From Ignavibacteriales bacterium (lineage in GTDB: Bacteria; Bacteroidota; Ignavibacteria; T3Sed10-11), in the NCBI GenBank assembly GCA_003568415.1, contig PWXV01000336.1, forward strand, positions 1 through 64,000: a stretch of 64,000 nucleotides of DNA, in the 5' to 3' direction. The notes beneath the pieces were generated by a model. It was given only the letters and a program-made list of their open reading frames with translations, did not search any database and was not told the origin of the DNA. Positions 25,102 to 34,717 of the stretch are shown here, piece by piece. The translations under genes were made by a program, and so were the position numbers. Positions within the stretch are counted from its first letter, which is position 1, and the number at the start of each line of letters is the position of its first letter.

Positions 25102-26470
25102 AACAAAAGAGACCGGTGAAAGTAAATCAGCAGGACAACTTTTTCATGGGGCGCGCGGTCTGGCGGTAAAGATATTGAACCGTGTCGAGCGAACCGACGC
25201 ATATCTCGATAAACTTGTAAATAATGAGCTTCGTTCACACGAATTATCCGATCAGGATAAGGGGTTGCTCAATGAGCTTGTTACCGGTGTTGTACGGTGG
25301 CAAATAAAGCTCGATTGGGTCTTGAATGGATTTTACCGCGGCAATTTTCCCAAAGCGGACGTCAATGTGAAGAATGCGATGCGTGTCGCATTGTATCAGC
25401 TTATGTTTCTTGACCGGATTCCGCATCACGCAGCGGTGAATGAAGCCGTAGAATTTGTAAAACGATTACGAAATGAACGATACGCCGGTATTGTTAACGG
25501 TGTATTACGGAATATCGAACGGCACCTGCACGAGATCCGGTATCCTGATAGAAATGAAACGCTTGAACATTATCTCTCTGTATTTCATGCGCATCCGATA
25601 TGGATGGTAAAACGGTGGCTGGAACGTTACGGTGAAGAGCAAACCGAAAAATTACTTATAGCAAACAATCAAAAGCCGCCGTTGACAATCAGGATAAATA
25701 AAATTAAAATTCAACCCGCAGAATTTATATCATTACTTGATAAAGAAGGGTTCGACTATACACCATCCTCATATCTTGATTATTATGTCCACCTCCAGGG
25801 TGCGAGTGGTATGGCTCAGCTTGATTTATTCAGGAAAGGTTATTTTTCAATTCAGGATGAGAGTGCCGGATTAGCCGGTAAACTTCTGGACCCAAAACCA
25901 CACGAACGAATTATCGATCTGTGTTCTGCGCCCGGTGGTAAAGCTATGCATCTCGCAGAAATGATGAACAATACCGGAGAGGTTATCGCTGTTGAGAAAT
26001 ATCCGGCGCGGGCCGATTTAATAAAAAGTGCAGCTGAACGGCTTGGAGTAACAAATATAAAAATTGTTGCTGAGGATGCTAATTCATTTGATGCGGCGAT
26101 TGCAGACCGTGTCATAGTCGATGTACCGTGCACGGGTCTGGGGGTGGTACGTAAGAAGCCGGACATTAAATTGAAGCGGGATGTATCCGACATTCCAAAA
26201 CTGACAAAATTGCAATATATTTTGCTGGTTAAAGCTGCTTCATTAACCAAACCCGGCGGCATTCTCGTATACAGTACCTGTACCATCGAACCCGATGAAA
26301 ATGAAGCAATTGTGCAACGATTTCTCGAAAATAATAAGAATTTTGCGATCGACGATCCAACATCATTCGTTAATAAAGATTTTATAACCGGGCGAAAAAC
26401 AGTAGAAACCTATCCACATATGCATACTATGGATGGTTCTTTTGCTGCCCGTCTCAAGCGACTCTATTAG
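25079..26470 (+). CDS. rsmB: 16S rRNA (cytosine(967)-C(5))-methyltransferase
   Basis: 463 residues from ATG 25079 (MSQEKQNKTKE), which overlaps the previous gene by 23 bases; a GTG at 25034 would add 15 residues. The N-terminal NusB-like domain (about 20-150) has ARGLAVKILNRVERTDAYLD and VTGVVRWQIKLDWVLNGFYR. The methyltransferase domain has SAM motif IDLCSAPGGKAMHLAEMM, motif IV VDVPCTGLGVVRKKPDIKL with the first catalytic Cys, and motif VI VYSTCTIEPDENEAIV with the nucleophile Cys. All catalytic residues are present. No ribosome site is visible, so translation is probably coupled to the upstream gene. Confidence 0.93.
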   Translation: MSQEKQNKTKETGESKSAGQLFHGARGLAVKILNRVERTDAYLDKLVNNELRSHELSDQDKGLLNELVTGVVRWQIKLDWVLNGFYRGNFPKADVNVKNAMRVALYQLMFLDRIPHHAAVNEAVEFVKRLRNERYAGIVNGVLRNIERHLHEIRYPDRNETLEHYLSVFHAHPIWMVKRWLERYGEEQTEKLLIANNQKPPLTIRINKIKIQPAEFISLLDKEGFDYTPSSYLDYYVHLQGASGMAQLDLFRKGYFSIQDESAGLAGKLLDPKPHERIIDLCSAPGGKAMHLAEMMNNTGEVIAVEKYPARADLIKSAAERLGVTNIKIVAEDANSFDAAIADRVIVDVPCTGLGVVRKKPDIKLKRDVSDIPKLTKLQYILLVKAASLTKPGGILVYSTCTIEPDENEAIVQRFLENNKNFAIDDPTSFVNKDFITGRKTVETYPHMHTMDGSFAARLKRLY

Positions 26471-26491
26471 GAAAACGAAACGGAGTAAATT

Positions 26492-27733
26492 ATGAGTACA
26501 ATGAAAGCAGTTATAAAACCACGACCTAATCCGGGAAAGGAATGGAAGAAAGGATTCGATTTGATCGACCGCCCTGTCCCGGAAATTACCAATCAAACAG
26601 ATGTAAAATTCAAAGTTACGGCTGCTGCAGTGTGTGGCACCGATGTCGGTATATATAATTCTAAAGACTCTTTGCGTGATTCGATGCAAGGAATAGAATA
26701 TGATAAAGTAACTGTCGGTCATGAGTTTTGCGGAAAAATTGTTGAAGCCGGGAAAGAAGCATGTGATTTACTTGCCCATAAAGTTGTTAATACATTCAAG
26801 AACGGTGGAGAAAAATATGTGCCGGAAGTTTTCAGAGGCAAATCGGTTTCAGAATTAAATTCAATGACGAATTTCATCGATCTGATTAATGAGCATTTAA
26901 ATGCTACTGCAGAGATGCACGTTACGTGCGGTACCTGCGTGCAATGCCGGCAAAATGACAAACATGTTTGTAAAAATACTATTATCAAGGGAATCCATGA
27001 AGATGGGAGTTTTACATCATATCTTACCGTCCCGGCAGAGAACGTTCTCCTCTTCGGGCAGCATGAGATCCCGCCCGATATAATTGCATTCATGGATGCA
27101 ATCGGTAATGCAACGCATACCGTTGAGGCTGCCGATGTGAAAGGAAAGCGTGTTGCTGTTCTGGGATGTGGGGTGCAGGGATTGATGGCGGTTGCAGTTG
27201 CAAAATATGCCGGCGCGGAGAAAATATATGCGACCGACGTTTCACACGGAATGTTCACCGCCGAGAAACTTGAGCAATCACGGTTTAAACTTGCACGGGA
27301 TTTCGGTGCTGATTATACCTTTAATGTTGCGATTGACGATGAAAAGGAACGTTTCTATCAGACCGTGCTGGATGAATCTGAAGGTGCGGGTGTCGATGCA
27401 GTTCTTGAAATGTCCGGAAATTACAAAGCATATGAAGATGCGTTCAAGGTTGTCAGGATGGGAGGGATGTTGGCACTGTTGGGAATTCCCGGTGGTAAAA
27501 TGGTGGTTGATTTCTCAAAGGATATCATATTCCGCGGTGTAACAGTGCACGGTGTGATTGGCCGGCGGGTGTTTGAAACCTGGGATATGATGCGGGTTAT
27601 TTTACGCGAAGGATTAGCACAAAAATTTATCGATTCCGGATTTATAACCCATGACATTCCGCTTGAGGAAGTAGATAAGGGTATTAATGCACTTGCAAAC
27701 GGTGAGGCATTAAAAGTATTATTACGACCATAG
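26492..27733 (+). CDS. tdh: Zinc-dependent medium-chain dehydrogenase, probable L-threonine 3-dehydrogenase with an insertion
   Basis: 413 residues, about 70 longer than usual Tdh. Catalytic zinc ligands Cys48 ([10 protein letters not shown]), His77 and Glu78 (VGHEFCG). Structural zinc Cys146, Cys149, Cys152 and Cys160 ([15 protein letters not shown]). The Rossmann NAD motif is [20 protein letters not shown] (about 221-240). About 50 extra residues (near 88-140, [20 protein letters not shown] and on) separate the catalytic and structural zinc sites, where Tdh normally has a short GDRV segment. It has its own GGAG site and lies 25 bases before kbl; together they would convert threonine to glycine and acetyl-CoA. 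The context, not the sequence, suggests threonine as substrate. Confidence 0.75.
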   Translation: MSTMKAVIKPRPNPGKEWKKGFDLIDRPVPEITNQTDVKFKVTAAAVCGTDVGIYNSKDSLRDSMQGIEYDKVTVGHEFCGKIVEAGKEACDLLAHKVVNTFKNGGEKYVPEVFRGKSVSELNSMTNFIDLINEHLNATAEMHVTCGTCVQCRQNDKHVCKNTIIKGIHEDGSFTSYLTVPAENVLLFGQHEIPPDIIAFMDAIGNATHTVEAADVKGKRVAVLGCGVQGLMAVAVAKYAGAEKIYATDVSHGMFTAEKLEQSRFKLARDFGADYTFNVAIDDEKERFYQTVLDESEGAGVDAVLEMSGNYKAYEDAFKVVRMGGMLALLGIPGGKMVVDFSKDIIFRGVTVHGVIGRRVFETWDMMRVILREGLAQKFIDSGFITHDIPLEEVDKGINALANGEALKVLLRP

Positions 27734-27758
27734 AATAACTATTGGAGGAACAATTATC

Positions 27759-28976
27759 GTGGAAGCATATACCAAAATTATAACTGATGAACTTCAACGA
27801 CTGGAGGAAACAAAGACTTTTAAATATGAAACTCCGTTAAGCAGCCCGCAAAAAGGAGTTGTCAGGGTAAATGGCCGGGAAGTTGTTATGCTCGCATCAA
27901 ATAATTACCTGGGATTATCTGACCATCCCGTTGTAAAAGAAGCAGCTATTGAAGGAATTAAAAAATATGGCTACGGTGTGGCGAGTGTTCGTTTTATATG
28001 CGGTACACAGGATATTCATCTTGAGCTCGAAAAGAAAATATCCAAATTTGTCGGCTGTGAGGATACCATATTATTCTCATCTTGTTTTGCTGCGAACGAG
28101 GGATTTTTCCCATCATTAACGAATGAAAAACTGGGGTATGAATCGTATCAGGACGTGTTCTATAGTGATAGATTAAATCACGCCAGTATTATCGATGGAC
28201 AGCGATTGTGTAAATCGAGTACTACCGTAAAGCGGATTTATGAACACGCCGATACCGATCATCTGCAAACACTCCTTGAAGAAGATAAGAATAATGATTA
28301 TCGCTTTAAAATCATCGCAACCGATGGTGTGTTCAGTATGGAAGGTGATCTCGCCCCACTCCCACGGCTTGTTGAATTAGCTCGAGAATATAATGCACTA
28401 TTATTCGTTGACGATTCACACGCAATCGGCGTGTTGGGAGAAAACGGGCGTGGAACACCGGAAGCAACAGGTACACTGGGGAAGATTGATGTCCTGACCG
28501 GTACCCTGGGAAAAGGTATCGGAGGTGCTGCGGGCGGATACATTAGCGGTAGTAATGCAATGATAGAATATTTACGACAAAAATCGCGTCCCTATACGTT
28601 TTCGAATTCACTACCACCCGCGATTATTTTCGGCGCAATGGCTGCCTTTGATTTGTTATCAGAAGATAGCTCACTTGTTGCCAAGTTACACCAAAACACA
28701 TCATATTTCAGAGAAGAAATAAAAAACCTTGGTTATACGATCATCGAAGGTACTCATCCTATTGTTGCTATAATGCTCGGTGAGGCACCGCTGGCAATGG
28801 ATATGAGTAAAGAACTGCTGAATGAAGGTGTTTATATAAAAGGATTGTGGTTCCCGGTTGTGCCGCGTGGAGAAGCCCGTTTGCGGGCACAAATATCTGC
28901 TGCATTATCGCGTGAAGATATTGATCGTGCTCTTGAAGCATTTGAGCGGACTGGCAAAAAACTCGGGGTACTTTAA
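27759..28976 (+). CDS. kbl: Glycine C-acetyltransferase (2-amino-3-ketobutyrate CoA ligase)
   Basis: 405 residues from GTG with TGGAGGA nine bases upstream. Alpha-oxoamine synthase family, PLP-dependent: [40 protein letters not shown], the PLP-ring block [20 protein letters not shown], and the PLP lysine in [19 protein letters not shown] (about residue 251). The C-terminal [15 protein letters not shown]-like block (here [20 protein letters not shown]) is typical of Kbl. It cleaves 2-amino-3-oxobutyrate with CoA to glycine and acetyl-CoA. The upstream dehydrogenase gene supports this role over BioF, for which no biotin genes are nearby. Confidence 0.9.
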   Translation: MEAYTKIITDELQRLEETKTFKYETPLSSPQKGVVRVNGREVVMLASNNYLGLSDHPVVKEAAIEGIKKYGYGVASVRFICGTQDIHLELEKKISKFVGCEDTILFSSCFAANEGFFPSLTNEKLGYESYQDVFYSDRLNHASIIDGQRLCKSSTTVKRIYEHADTDHLQTLLEEDKNNDYRFKIIATDGVFSMEGDLAPLPRLVELAREYNALLFVDDSHAIGVLGENGRGTPEATGTLGKIDVLTGTLGKGIGGAAGGYISGSNAMIEYLRQKSRPYTFSNSLPPAIIFGAMAAFDLLSEDSSLVAKLHQNTSYFREEIKNLGYTIIEGTHPIVAIMLGEAPLAMDMSKELLNEGVYIKGLWFPVVPRGEARLRAQISAALSREDIDRALEAFERTGKKLGVL

Positions 28977-29059
28977 ATAATCTGTAACGGAACGATAGCA
29001 TTTTTTTAATCGTTATTCCAATACATATTTTTATTTGTTTCATTTGATTCTAATTACTT

Positions 29060-29911
29060 ATGACACCACAAGCACAACAACAACCACAGCAACAAGCATT
29101 ATTACCCGGAGTAAAGAATACAATAGCAGTCGCTAGCGGTAAGGGGGGAGTCGGTAAATCAACTATTGCAGTCAATCTTGCCGTGGCACTTGCAAAAGTA
29201 GGACACTCGGTAGGATTGGTCGATGCTGATGTTTACGGTCCGAGTGCACCATTAATGCTCGGGCTTAACGAAAGACCGGCTGTCGATAACAATAAACTCC
29301 TTCCCCTTGAAGCACATGGTATAAAGGTGATGTCAATCGGTTTTCTGGTTGAAGAGGATCAGGCCATCATCTGGCGCGGCCCGATGGCGAGCGGTGCAGT
29401 ACGACAGTTTATGTCGGATGTTGAGTGGGGTGAATTGGATTACCTGATATTCGATCTTCCGCCCGGGACAGGAGATATTCAGTTAACCCTTGTTCAAACT
29501 ATTCCATTAACCGGTGCTGTAATCGTCACCACACCGCAGGATATAGCACTTGCTGATGCGCGAAAAGGAATGAAGATGTTCGAGCGCGTAAATGTGCCGA
29601 CGTATGGTATAATCGAAAACATGAGCTACTATATTTGTACGGAATGCGGTCACCGGGAAGAAATATTTAGTTATGGCGGCGGAAAGAAATCGGCTGAAAA
29701 ACTCGGAACCGAATTTCTTGGTGAGATCCCACTGTATACAAAAATTCGTGAGGGGGGAGATACCGGTAAACCGATTGTTGTACTTGAACCTGATTCGGAA
29801 CACACGAAAAAATTTATCGAAATAGCACAGAATCTACATAAGGAAGTGGAAAAATTCAGAGCTACCCGCCCCGAAGGAGGTGGCGGCGGGGATATTGTGA
29901 TTGATGTATAA
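29060..29911 (+). CDS. mrp: Mrp/ApbC-family Fe-S cluster carrier ATPase
   Basis: 283 residues. A Gln-rich N-terminus precedes the deviant Walker A ASGKGGVGKST (25-35). Further blocks are LVDADVYGPSAPLMLG, WRGPMASGAVRQFMSDVEWG, and DLPPGTGDIQLTLVQTIPLT. The Fe-S carrier CxxC lies at Cys193 and Cys196 (SYYICTECGHREE). The N-terminal DUF59/MIP18 domain of longer Mrp proteins is absent, and the C-terminus is a Gly-rich tail (GGGGGDIVIDV). It transfers Fe-S clusters to apoproteins in the cytoplasm. No ribosome site precedes the ATG. It converges with ftsE, with two bases between stops. Confidence 0.9.
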   Translation: MTPQAQQQPQQQALLPGVKNTIAVASGKGGVGKSTIAVNLAVALAKVGHSVGLVDADVYGPSAPLMLGLNERPAVDNNKLLPLEAHGIKVMSIGFLVEEDQAIIWRGPMASGAVRQFMSDVEWGELDYLIFDLPPGTGDIQLTLVQTIPLTGAVIVTTPQDIALADARKGMKMFERVNVPTYGIIENMSYYICTECGHREEIFSYGGGKKSAEKLGTEFLGEIPLYTKIREGGDTGKPIVVLEPDSEHTKKFIEIAQNLHKEVEKFRATRPEGGGGGDIVIDV

Positions 29912-29913
29912 AA

Positions 29914-30585
29914 TCATATCTTGCGCATTTCAACATCAACCAACTGCCGGTCGCGTATCTGTAATATGCGGGCGGCAGGTGTTTTTCTCACCAAGTCGTA
30001 ATTATGCGTTGCCATCAGAATTGCTGTACCGCGATTGTTGATCTTAATTAAAAGCTCAAGGATATCGCCGGAAGTTGACGGATCAAGATTACCTGTTGGT
30101 TCATCGGCTACCAGTAGCCAGGGTTCGTTAACCAGTGCCCGGGCAATGCCAACGCGTTGCTGCTCACCTCCGGATAATTCATGAGGCATACTGCTTCGCT
30201 TGTGGCTGAGCCCTACATCGGCAAGTGCACGCAATACCCGTTGTTTAATATTTTTACGTTTTGCACCGGTGACATGAAGGGTGAACGCAACATTATCGTA
30301 TACATTGCGGTCTTCGAGTAATTTCATATCCTGAAAAATAATGCCGACTGTTCTTCGAAGGTAGGGGACATCTCTGTTCCTTATAGTATCGGATGAATAT
30401 TCACCGATTGTAATAGTACCGGATGCAGGAGGAACATCCATATAGAGCAATTTTAACAGCGAACTTTTACCTGCACCGGTTCTGCCCACCAGAAAGACAA
30501 ACTCTCCGGGATGTACTGTTAAATTAACATTCTCAAGTATGCGGCTTTTTTCATAAGAAACCGATACGTCTGACAGGCTCACCAT
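29914..30585 (-). CDS. ftsE: Cell-division ABC ATPase FtsE
   Basis: 223 residues, normal FtsE length. Walker A GRTGAGKSSLLKLLYMD near residue 33, ABC signature ELSGGEQQRVGIARALVNEP, Walker B LLVADEPTGNLDPSTSGDIL and switch His in ILMATHNYDLV. FtsE pairs with the membrane protein FtsX to activate septal peptidoglycan hydrolases. No ftsX follows, since the gene ends against convergent mrp; an ftsX must lie elsewhere if the pair functions. A LolD-like role is possible because the families are close. It starts three bases after the pdxA stop, so it is co-transcribed with pdxA. Confidence 0.85.
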   Translation of the reverse strand: MVSLSDVSVSYEKSRILENVNLTVHPGEFVFLVGRTGAGKSSLLKLLYMDVPPASGTITIGEYSSDTIRNRDVPYLRRTVGIIFQDMKLLEDRNVYDNVAFTLHVTGAKRKNIKQRVLRALADVGLSHKRSSMPHELSGGEQQRVGIARALVNEPWLLVADEPTGNLDPSTSGDILELLIKINNRGTAILMATHNYDLVRKTPAARILQIRDRQLVDVEMRKI

Positions 30586-30588
30586 AGT

Positions 30589-31611
30589 TTATTTTGTTTT
30601 ATTTACCTTTGTTTTTGCCGCTCTGTTATGAACAACCGAAACCGCTAACTTGATTGCTTCGGTTATACTTGATAAATTTGCTATCCCGCGGCCGACAATA
30701 TTATACGCGGTACCGTGATCAGGCGAAGTTCGGATAACGGGCAGACCAGCCGAGTAATTCACTCCAAATTCAAATCCCTCGAGTTTGAGAGGAATTAATC
30801 CTTGATCGTGATACATTGCCATAACAAGGTCGAAATTATGATGTAATTTTGCACCGAAGAAACCATCTGCAGGAAATGGCCCTTCTACTATATATCCTTC
30901 CTTGCCGAGTCTTTTTATAGTCGGGGTGATTACTTCTTTCTCTTCATCACCGAGTAAACCGCTTTCACCCGCGTGCGGGTTCAGTCCTAAAATCGCTACG
31001 CGGGGATCGACAATATTGAAATCATTTCTCAGACTATTAATAGCAGTTTTTGTCTTGAGCATAAATTCACGTTCGGTGATAGTATCGGCAACCGATTTAA
31101 TCGGAACATGCACGGTTACCAGTCCGACGCGGAAACTCCCGGCAACCATCAACATCGTTACGGCCTCGGTATTCGTCAAGTCCATTAACATATCGGTATG
31201 TCCGACGTATGAATGTCCGGCAAGATTTATTGATTCTTTCGATACCGGTGAGGTAACCATTGCGTGTGCGTATTCCTGCTGGCAAATCTCCAGCGACTTT
31301 TTTACCGCTTCAACTGCCGCTAACCCTCCCTTCCTTGAAGGGCGGCCGGGGCTAAGATCTTTTGTTGTGTAACCGTCAAAATGGATTACCGGTATTCCCG
31401 AATAATCATCACCGAGTGATTTCGGGTTGTCAATTTGTACAAGGTTTGCTGCGGGTATATATGAATTAGCAGCTTCCTGCCAGATTTCTATCGGACCTAC
31501 AAGAACTGGTTTACAAATTGCATTAATGTCCGGTTCAGCTATCGCTCTCAGCACAACTTCAGGACCGACACCGTTAAAATCACCGATCGTAAGTGCTATT
31601 AATGGTTTCAT
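30589..31611 (-). CDS. pdxA: 4-hydroxythreonine-4-phosphate dehydrogenase
   Basis: 340 residues. Family blocks: PLIALTIGDFNGVGPEVVLR at the N-terminus, metal-ligand His in GHSYVGHTDMLMDL, LGLNPHAGESGLLGDEE, YIVEGPFPADGFFGA, VMAMYHDQGLIPLKL, and the C-terminal VIRTSPDHGTAYNIVGRGIA. The three metal-binding His sites appear intact. The enzyme oxidises 4-phosphohydroxy-threonine in DXP-dependent vitamin B6 synthesis. Its ATG overlaps the stop of the GWxTD gene by four bases (ATGA-type), so translation is coupled. pdxB, of the same pathway, lies at 36517. Confidence 0.94.
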   Translation of the reverse strand: MKPLIALTIGDFNGVGPEVVLRAIAEPDINAICKPVLVGPIEIWQEAANSYIPAANLVQIDNPKSLGDDYSGIPVIHFDGYTTKDLSPGRPSRKGGLAAVEAVKKSLEICQQEYAHAMVTSPVSKESINLAGHSYVGHTDMLMDLTNTEAVTMLMVAGSFRVGLVTVHVPIKSVADTITEREFMLKTKTAINSLRNDFNIVDPRVAILGLNPHAGESGLLGDEEKEVITPTIKRLGKEGYIVEGPFPADGFFGAKLHHNFDLVMAMYHDQGLIPLKLEGFEFGVNYSAGLPVIRTSPDHGTAYNIVGRGIANLSSITEAIKLAVSVVHNRAAKTKVNKTK

Positions 31612-32963
31612 AAATCCTCTCTTGCTACCAGTTGATAATTACCCTGTCGGGACTGGTCTGCAAAAATAAATTTCTTGTTGAGATGCTTATATTTCCATGT
31701 TTCCCGTGGTGCTTGACCGGGGATAAGAGAACGGTCTTTTTCCGTGGGAGGACCGTAAATAATATATATTTTACCACGGTCGGTTCGGGCACCGTTTTGT
31801 TCACGTATTGTTGTAAATTCTCGTGCAGCATAATCGACGCGCCGGTAAAATTCCGTCATTACAGGATTAAATGCGGTATCAGGATTTGGATCTTTTCTCT
31901 TCCAGTACTCATGAAACTTTCTGTTGCGAACATCAGAAGAACCTCGACGCAATTCCCGATATTCACTTTCGGACATTATTAGTTCAAGCATCTCGATTGC
32001 AAAATCCAGATTACGCAATGAGGCCGGTTTATCTATCCAGATCACCCGGAACCCTTTTTCTTTTGTTGCAGGTTGGTTTTCTTCTTCAATAGAAAGTGAA
32101 AACCGGTATTGTCCCTCCTCAAATGTTTTCCCATTCATTGGTAACAGGGCGGTATGGATATATAAATCTTCAGTTTCGTATATTCCGTATTGTACTTTAT
32201 CGTTCGTATGATTAGATTGCACGGTTGTATTAGGAAATATTTGTTCGGCGGCTATTTCTTGTGTGAAAATTTCTTCGGTAGCTTCTCGCCTGCCTTCCTC
32301 ACGCCGATATACTGTTGCACTGATTGTCGATAGATCATCAGCAGGTGATGTTGTTGAAAAAACTAATAATGCACGAGAATCCTGACCGAAAAATAAGTTA
32401 CCGCCGAGATTGACCGGTTGAACATAGTCAAGCTCATCAAACCTATCGACCGGTTCAATGAACACTATATCGAAAATGCCGGGTTTTGATCTATCCGGTT
32501 TCTCTATGCGTACACGCCGGTCCCGGTCGATATGACGACGCTGGGAATTTTGATCGTTAAGCCGGATCAGAAATCGGTATTCACCTTCATGTAAGTCAAA
32601 AGAAAATCCCCCCTGAATATAATCGATTTCGGGAAATTCTTGCCGGGGTGTGTCGCTGAATATTTTCTGTCGTTTGATTCCCCGGTCAATTGCGCTTCCG
32701 TTTTGATCGAAAATTTCAATGCTGAGTTCATACGCTCCTTCGAATTTATTATCGGCATCGTCGGCACGGGTGAGTATAAAAAAGTTTTTCATAATTCTAT
32801 AGTTCAAATCAAGTCGAATTTTGTCATCCACCGTAGACGGAAGCGTTAACGTTTCAAAGAAAACGACACCCTGCTGTGCCTGTTGAGGGGGCGCCTGTCC
32901 GTTACTGGTAACGGTCAGAACAATGCATAGTAAAATCAATTTCAGGATATAATTCAATTTCAT
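31608..32963 (-). CDS. Exported GWxTD-domain protein
   Basis: 451 residues from ATG 32963 with GAAGGAGAG eight bases upstream; a GTG 18 bases earlier is inferior. Signal peptide LNYILKLILLCIVLTVTSNG (3-22), then a Gln/Pro-rich segment and beta-rich regions. The C-terminal GWxTD domain (about 340-451) includes FHEYWKRKDPNPDTAFNPVM, RGKIYIIYGPPTEKD and APRETWKYKHLNKKFIFADQ. GWxTD proteins are restricted largely to FCB-group and related bacteria, and their function is unknown. It is translationally coupled to pdxA and follows thiD by 34 bases. It is probably periplasmic or surface exposed. Confidence 0.82.
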   Translation of the reverse strand: MKLNYILKLILLCIVLTVTSNGQAPPQQAQQGVVFFETLTLPSTVDDKIRLDLNYRIMKNFFILTRADDADNKFEGAYELSIEIFDQNGSAIDRGIKRQKIFSDTPRQEFPEIDYIQGGFSFDLHEGEYRFLIRLNDQNSQRRHIDRDRRVRIEKPDRSKPGIFDIVFIEPVDRFDELDYVQPVNLGGNLFFGQDSRALLVFSTTSPADDLSTISATVYRREEGRREATEEIFTQEIAAEQIFPNTTVQSNHTNDKVQYGIYETEDLYIHTALLPMNGKTFEEGQYRFSLSIEEENQPATKEKGFRVIWIDKPASLRNLDFAIEMLELIMSESEYRELRRGSSDVRNRKFHEYWKRKDPNPDTAFNPVMTEFYRRVDYAAREFTTIREQNGARTDRGKIYIIYGPPTEKDRSLIPGQAPRETWKYKHLNKKFIFADQSRQGNYQLVAREDL

Positions 32964-32997
32964 ATATTCACTCTCCTTCACCTCTTTCCTAACAACC

Positions 32998-33816
32998 TCA
33001 AGTATGTTTTACGTTGAGATTATGCCGTTCAAGCATGTGCATATGATTAAGCGGATTTGCTCCTTCACCAACCACATAGCCGTTCTTCATCCCCTCTGAA
33101 ACATATTGTATACCGAGTTCCACGGCTTGATCGAGCGGTTTGTTCTGGCCGAGATATGTTGCAATTGCTGATGATAAGGTGCATCCTGTTCCGTGTGTGT
33201 ACGTATTTTTAAGTCTCGTTGTTGTGAATCTATGAAATTCATTTCCATCGTAGAGTGTATTCATAATGTTCGCTCGTTTCAAATGTCCACCTTTTATGAG
33301 ACTTGCCCGCACACCTTGTTCTTTTAATTTAATTGCTGCATTTTGGATTTCTTCGTCGGTTGATACAGGTGAACCAACCAGTTTTTCCACCTCTGGTATA
33401 TTTGGCGTTAGTAATGTACAGAGCGGCAAAAGTTTCCTTTTAAGGGCTTCAATAGCATCATCCTTCAATAATTGTGCACCGCTTTTTGATATCATAACTG
33501 GATCGATCACAATATGCGGAGCAGGATATTTTTTCAACAAATCTGCGACGATTCCAATGATCGATGCACTGCTCAACATACCGATTTTTATTGCATCAGC
33601 CCCGATATCTTCCATAATCGCTTCGTACTGTGCTCTGATCATATCGACCGGTACTTCATGAATTTGAGTGACCGTATGCGTGTTTTGTGCCGTTAGGGCA
33701 GTTATAACCGATGTTCCATAACCGCCAAGAGATGCAATGGTTTTCAGATCTGCCTGAATACCAGCTCCACCGCCGCTATCGGAGCCGGCAATTGTCATAA
33801 TTTTTGCAACGGACAT
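32998..33816 (-). CDS. thiD: Hydroxymethylpyrimidine/phosphomethylpyrimidine kinase
   Basis: 272 residues. Ribokinase-like fold: IAGSDSGGGAGIQADLKTIA at the N-terminus, GTSVITALTAQNTHTV, IVIDPVMISKSGAQLLKDDA, LLTPNIPEVEKLVGSPVS, SLIKGGHLKR, and the anion-hole/catalytic block NTYTHGTGCTLSSAIATYLG. The enzyme phosphorylates HMP and HMP-P for thiamin synthesis. No TPP riboswitch (THI box) is evident upstream, and no other thiamin gene is in the window. A PdxK/ThiD dual role is possible given the B6 genes nearby. Only a weak ribosome site precedes the ATG. Confidence 0.92.
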   Translation of the reverse strand: MSVAKIMTIAGSDSGGGAGIQADLKTIASLGGYGTSVITALTAQNTHTVTQIHEVPVDMIRAQYEAIMEDIGADAIKIGMLSSASIIGIVADLLKKYPAPHIVIDPVMISKSGAQLLKDDAIEALKRKLLPLCTLLTPNIPEVEKLVGSPVSTDEEIQNAAIKLKEQGVRASLIKGGHLKRANIMNTLYDGNEFHRFTTTRLKNTYTHGTGCTLSSAIATYLGQNKPLDQAVELGIQYVSEGMKNGYVVGEGANPLNHMHMLERHNLNVKHT

Positions 33817-33898
33817 TAATTATTTCCGCATTAAGATACAAAATTTGTTGAACTTACATAGTACGAATAGATGTCTAAAAAAGCAACGGGATAATGAA

Positions 33899-34690
33899 TT
33901 ATGACCAAATCCGTTCACCAATCGCCAATCCAGCGGCGAGTTTTCTGAGTAGAGGCGAAGGACGATATCGTTCTTCACCGGTATCATGCTGTAGCGCATC
34001 CATTACTGCAAGAACCTGGTCAAATCCTATTTTCTCTCCCCATTCAACCGGGCCATTCGGATAATTAACTCCGTATTTCATTGCGGTATCAATATCTTCC
34101 ATCGATGCTACTTCTTCCTGCAGAGCAAATGTAGCCTCGTTAACAAGACAACATACAATACGCGGAATAACCATCCCGACCCGGTCATCAACGAGTGATA
34201 CTTCTTTTTTGAGATCAAAGAAAATTTCGCCGGTTGTTTTAATTGCATCATTATGTGTTAGCGGGGACCGGGTTAATTCAACCAGTTCATTCTGTAATAA
34301 GGTGGGCAGGGCTGCGATACCGACGAGTCTTTGAGGAGTGATAAGCCTGGCAGCTAACCCGGTGGCGGTATGACATACCGTCGATGATATAATAAGAGAT
34401 TCTTTTGCGCAATGGTTCTCAATTTTTGAAAGGCGCTCGAGTTTTTTTTCGAATGAGATATTCGTAAGTTCAAAAACAGCGATAAGTTTTTTCGGTACCC
34501 GTGTTAAGGCACGATTGTATAGTATATTTTTAAGATTTGGAAGATCCGGTTTACGTTCGTGCCAGACAAATACGTCCGCATCGGAGTATGCAAGTAGTTC
34601 TGTATATTCCTGAATGAGGTGTTCGTCACCGCAAACTAAGAATGCTTTTCCCGATGTTCGGGTACTGCGTTTTTTTGAAGACATTCCCAT
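33899..34690 (-). CDS. 3-hydroxyacyl-CoA dehydrogenase-like protein with degenerate NAD domain
   Basis: 263 residues, with AGGAAA before the ATG. The C-terminal part (about 165-263) matches the 3HCDH substrate domain: VGMVIPRIVCCLVNEATFAL, IDTAMKYGVNYPNGPVEWGE, and the helical end. The N-terminal Rossmann part begins KAFLVCGDEHLIQEYTELLA and lacks the GxGxxG loop, so NAD binding and independent catalysis are doubtful. It ends a three-gene operon behind a canonical 3-hydroxybutyryl-CoA dehydrogenase. It may be a partner subunit of that enzyme or a paralogue drifting to a new role. Confidence 0.7.
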   Translation of the reverse strand: MGMSSKKRSTRTSGKAFLVCGDEHLIQEYTELLAYSDADVFVWHERKPDLPNLKNILYNRALTRVPKKLIAVFELTNISFEKKLERLSKIENHCAKESLIISSTVCHTATGLAARLITPQRLVGIAALPTLLQNELVELTRSPLTHNDAIKTTGEIFFDLKKEVSLVDDRVGMVIPRIVCCLVNEATFALQEEVASMEDIDTAMKYGVNYPNGPVEWGEKIGFDQVLAVMDALQHDTGEERYRPSPLLRKLAAGLAIGERIWS

Positions 34691-34717
34691 AATAGTATTT
34701 CCTGTTTTTAATATACA

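Noticed and set aside
33817-33898. TPP riboswitch upstream of thiD
   Set aside because: The 82-base gap is AT-rich, too short for the full riboswitch, and has no THI-box sequences.
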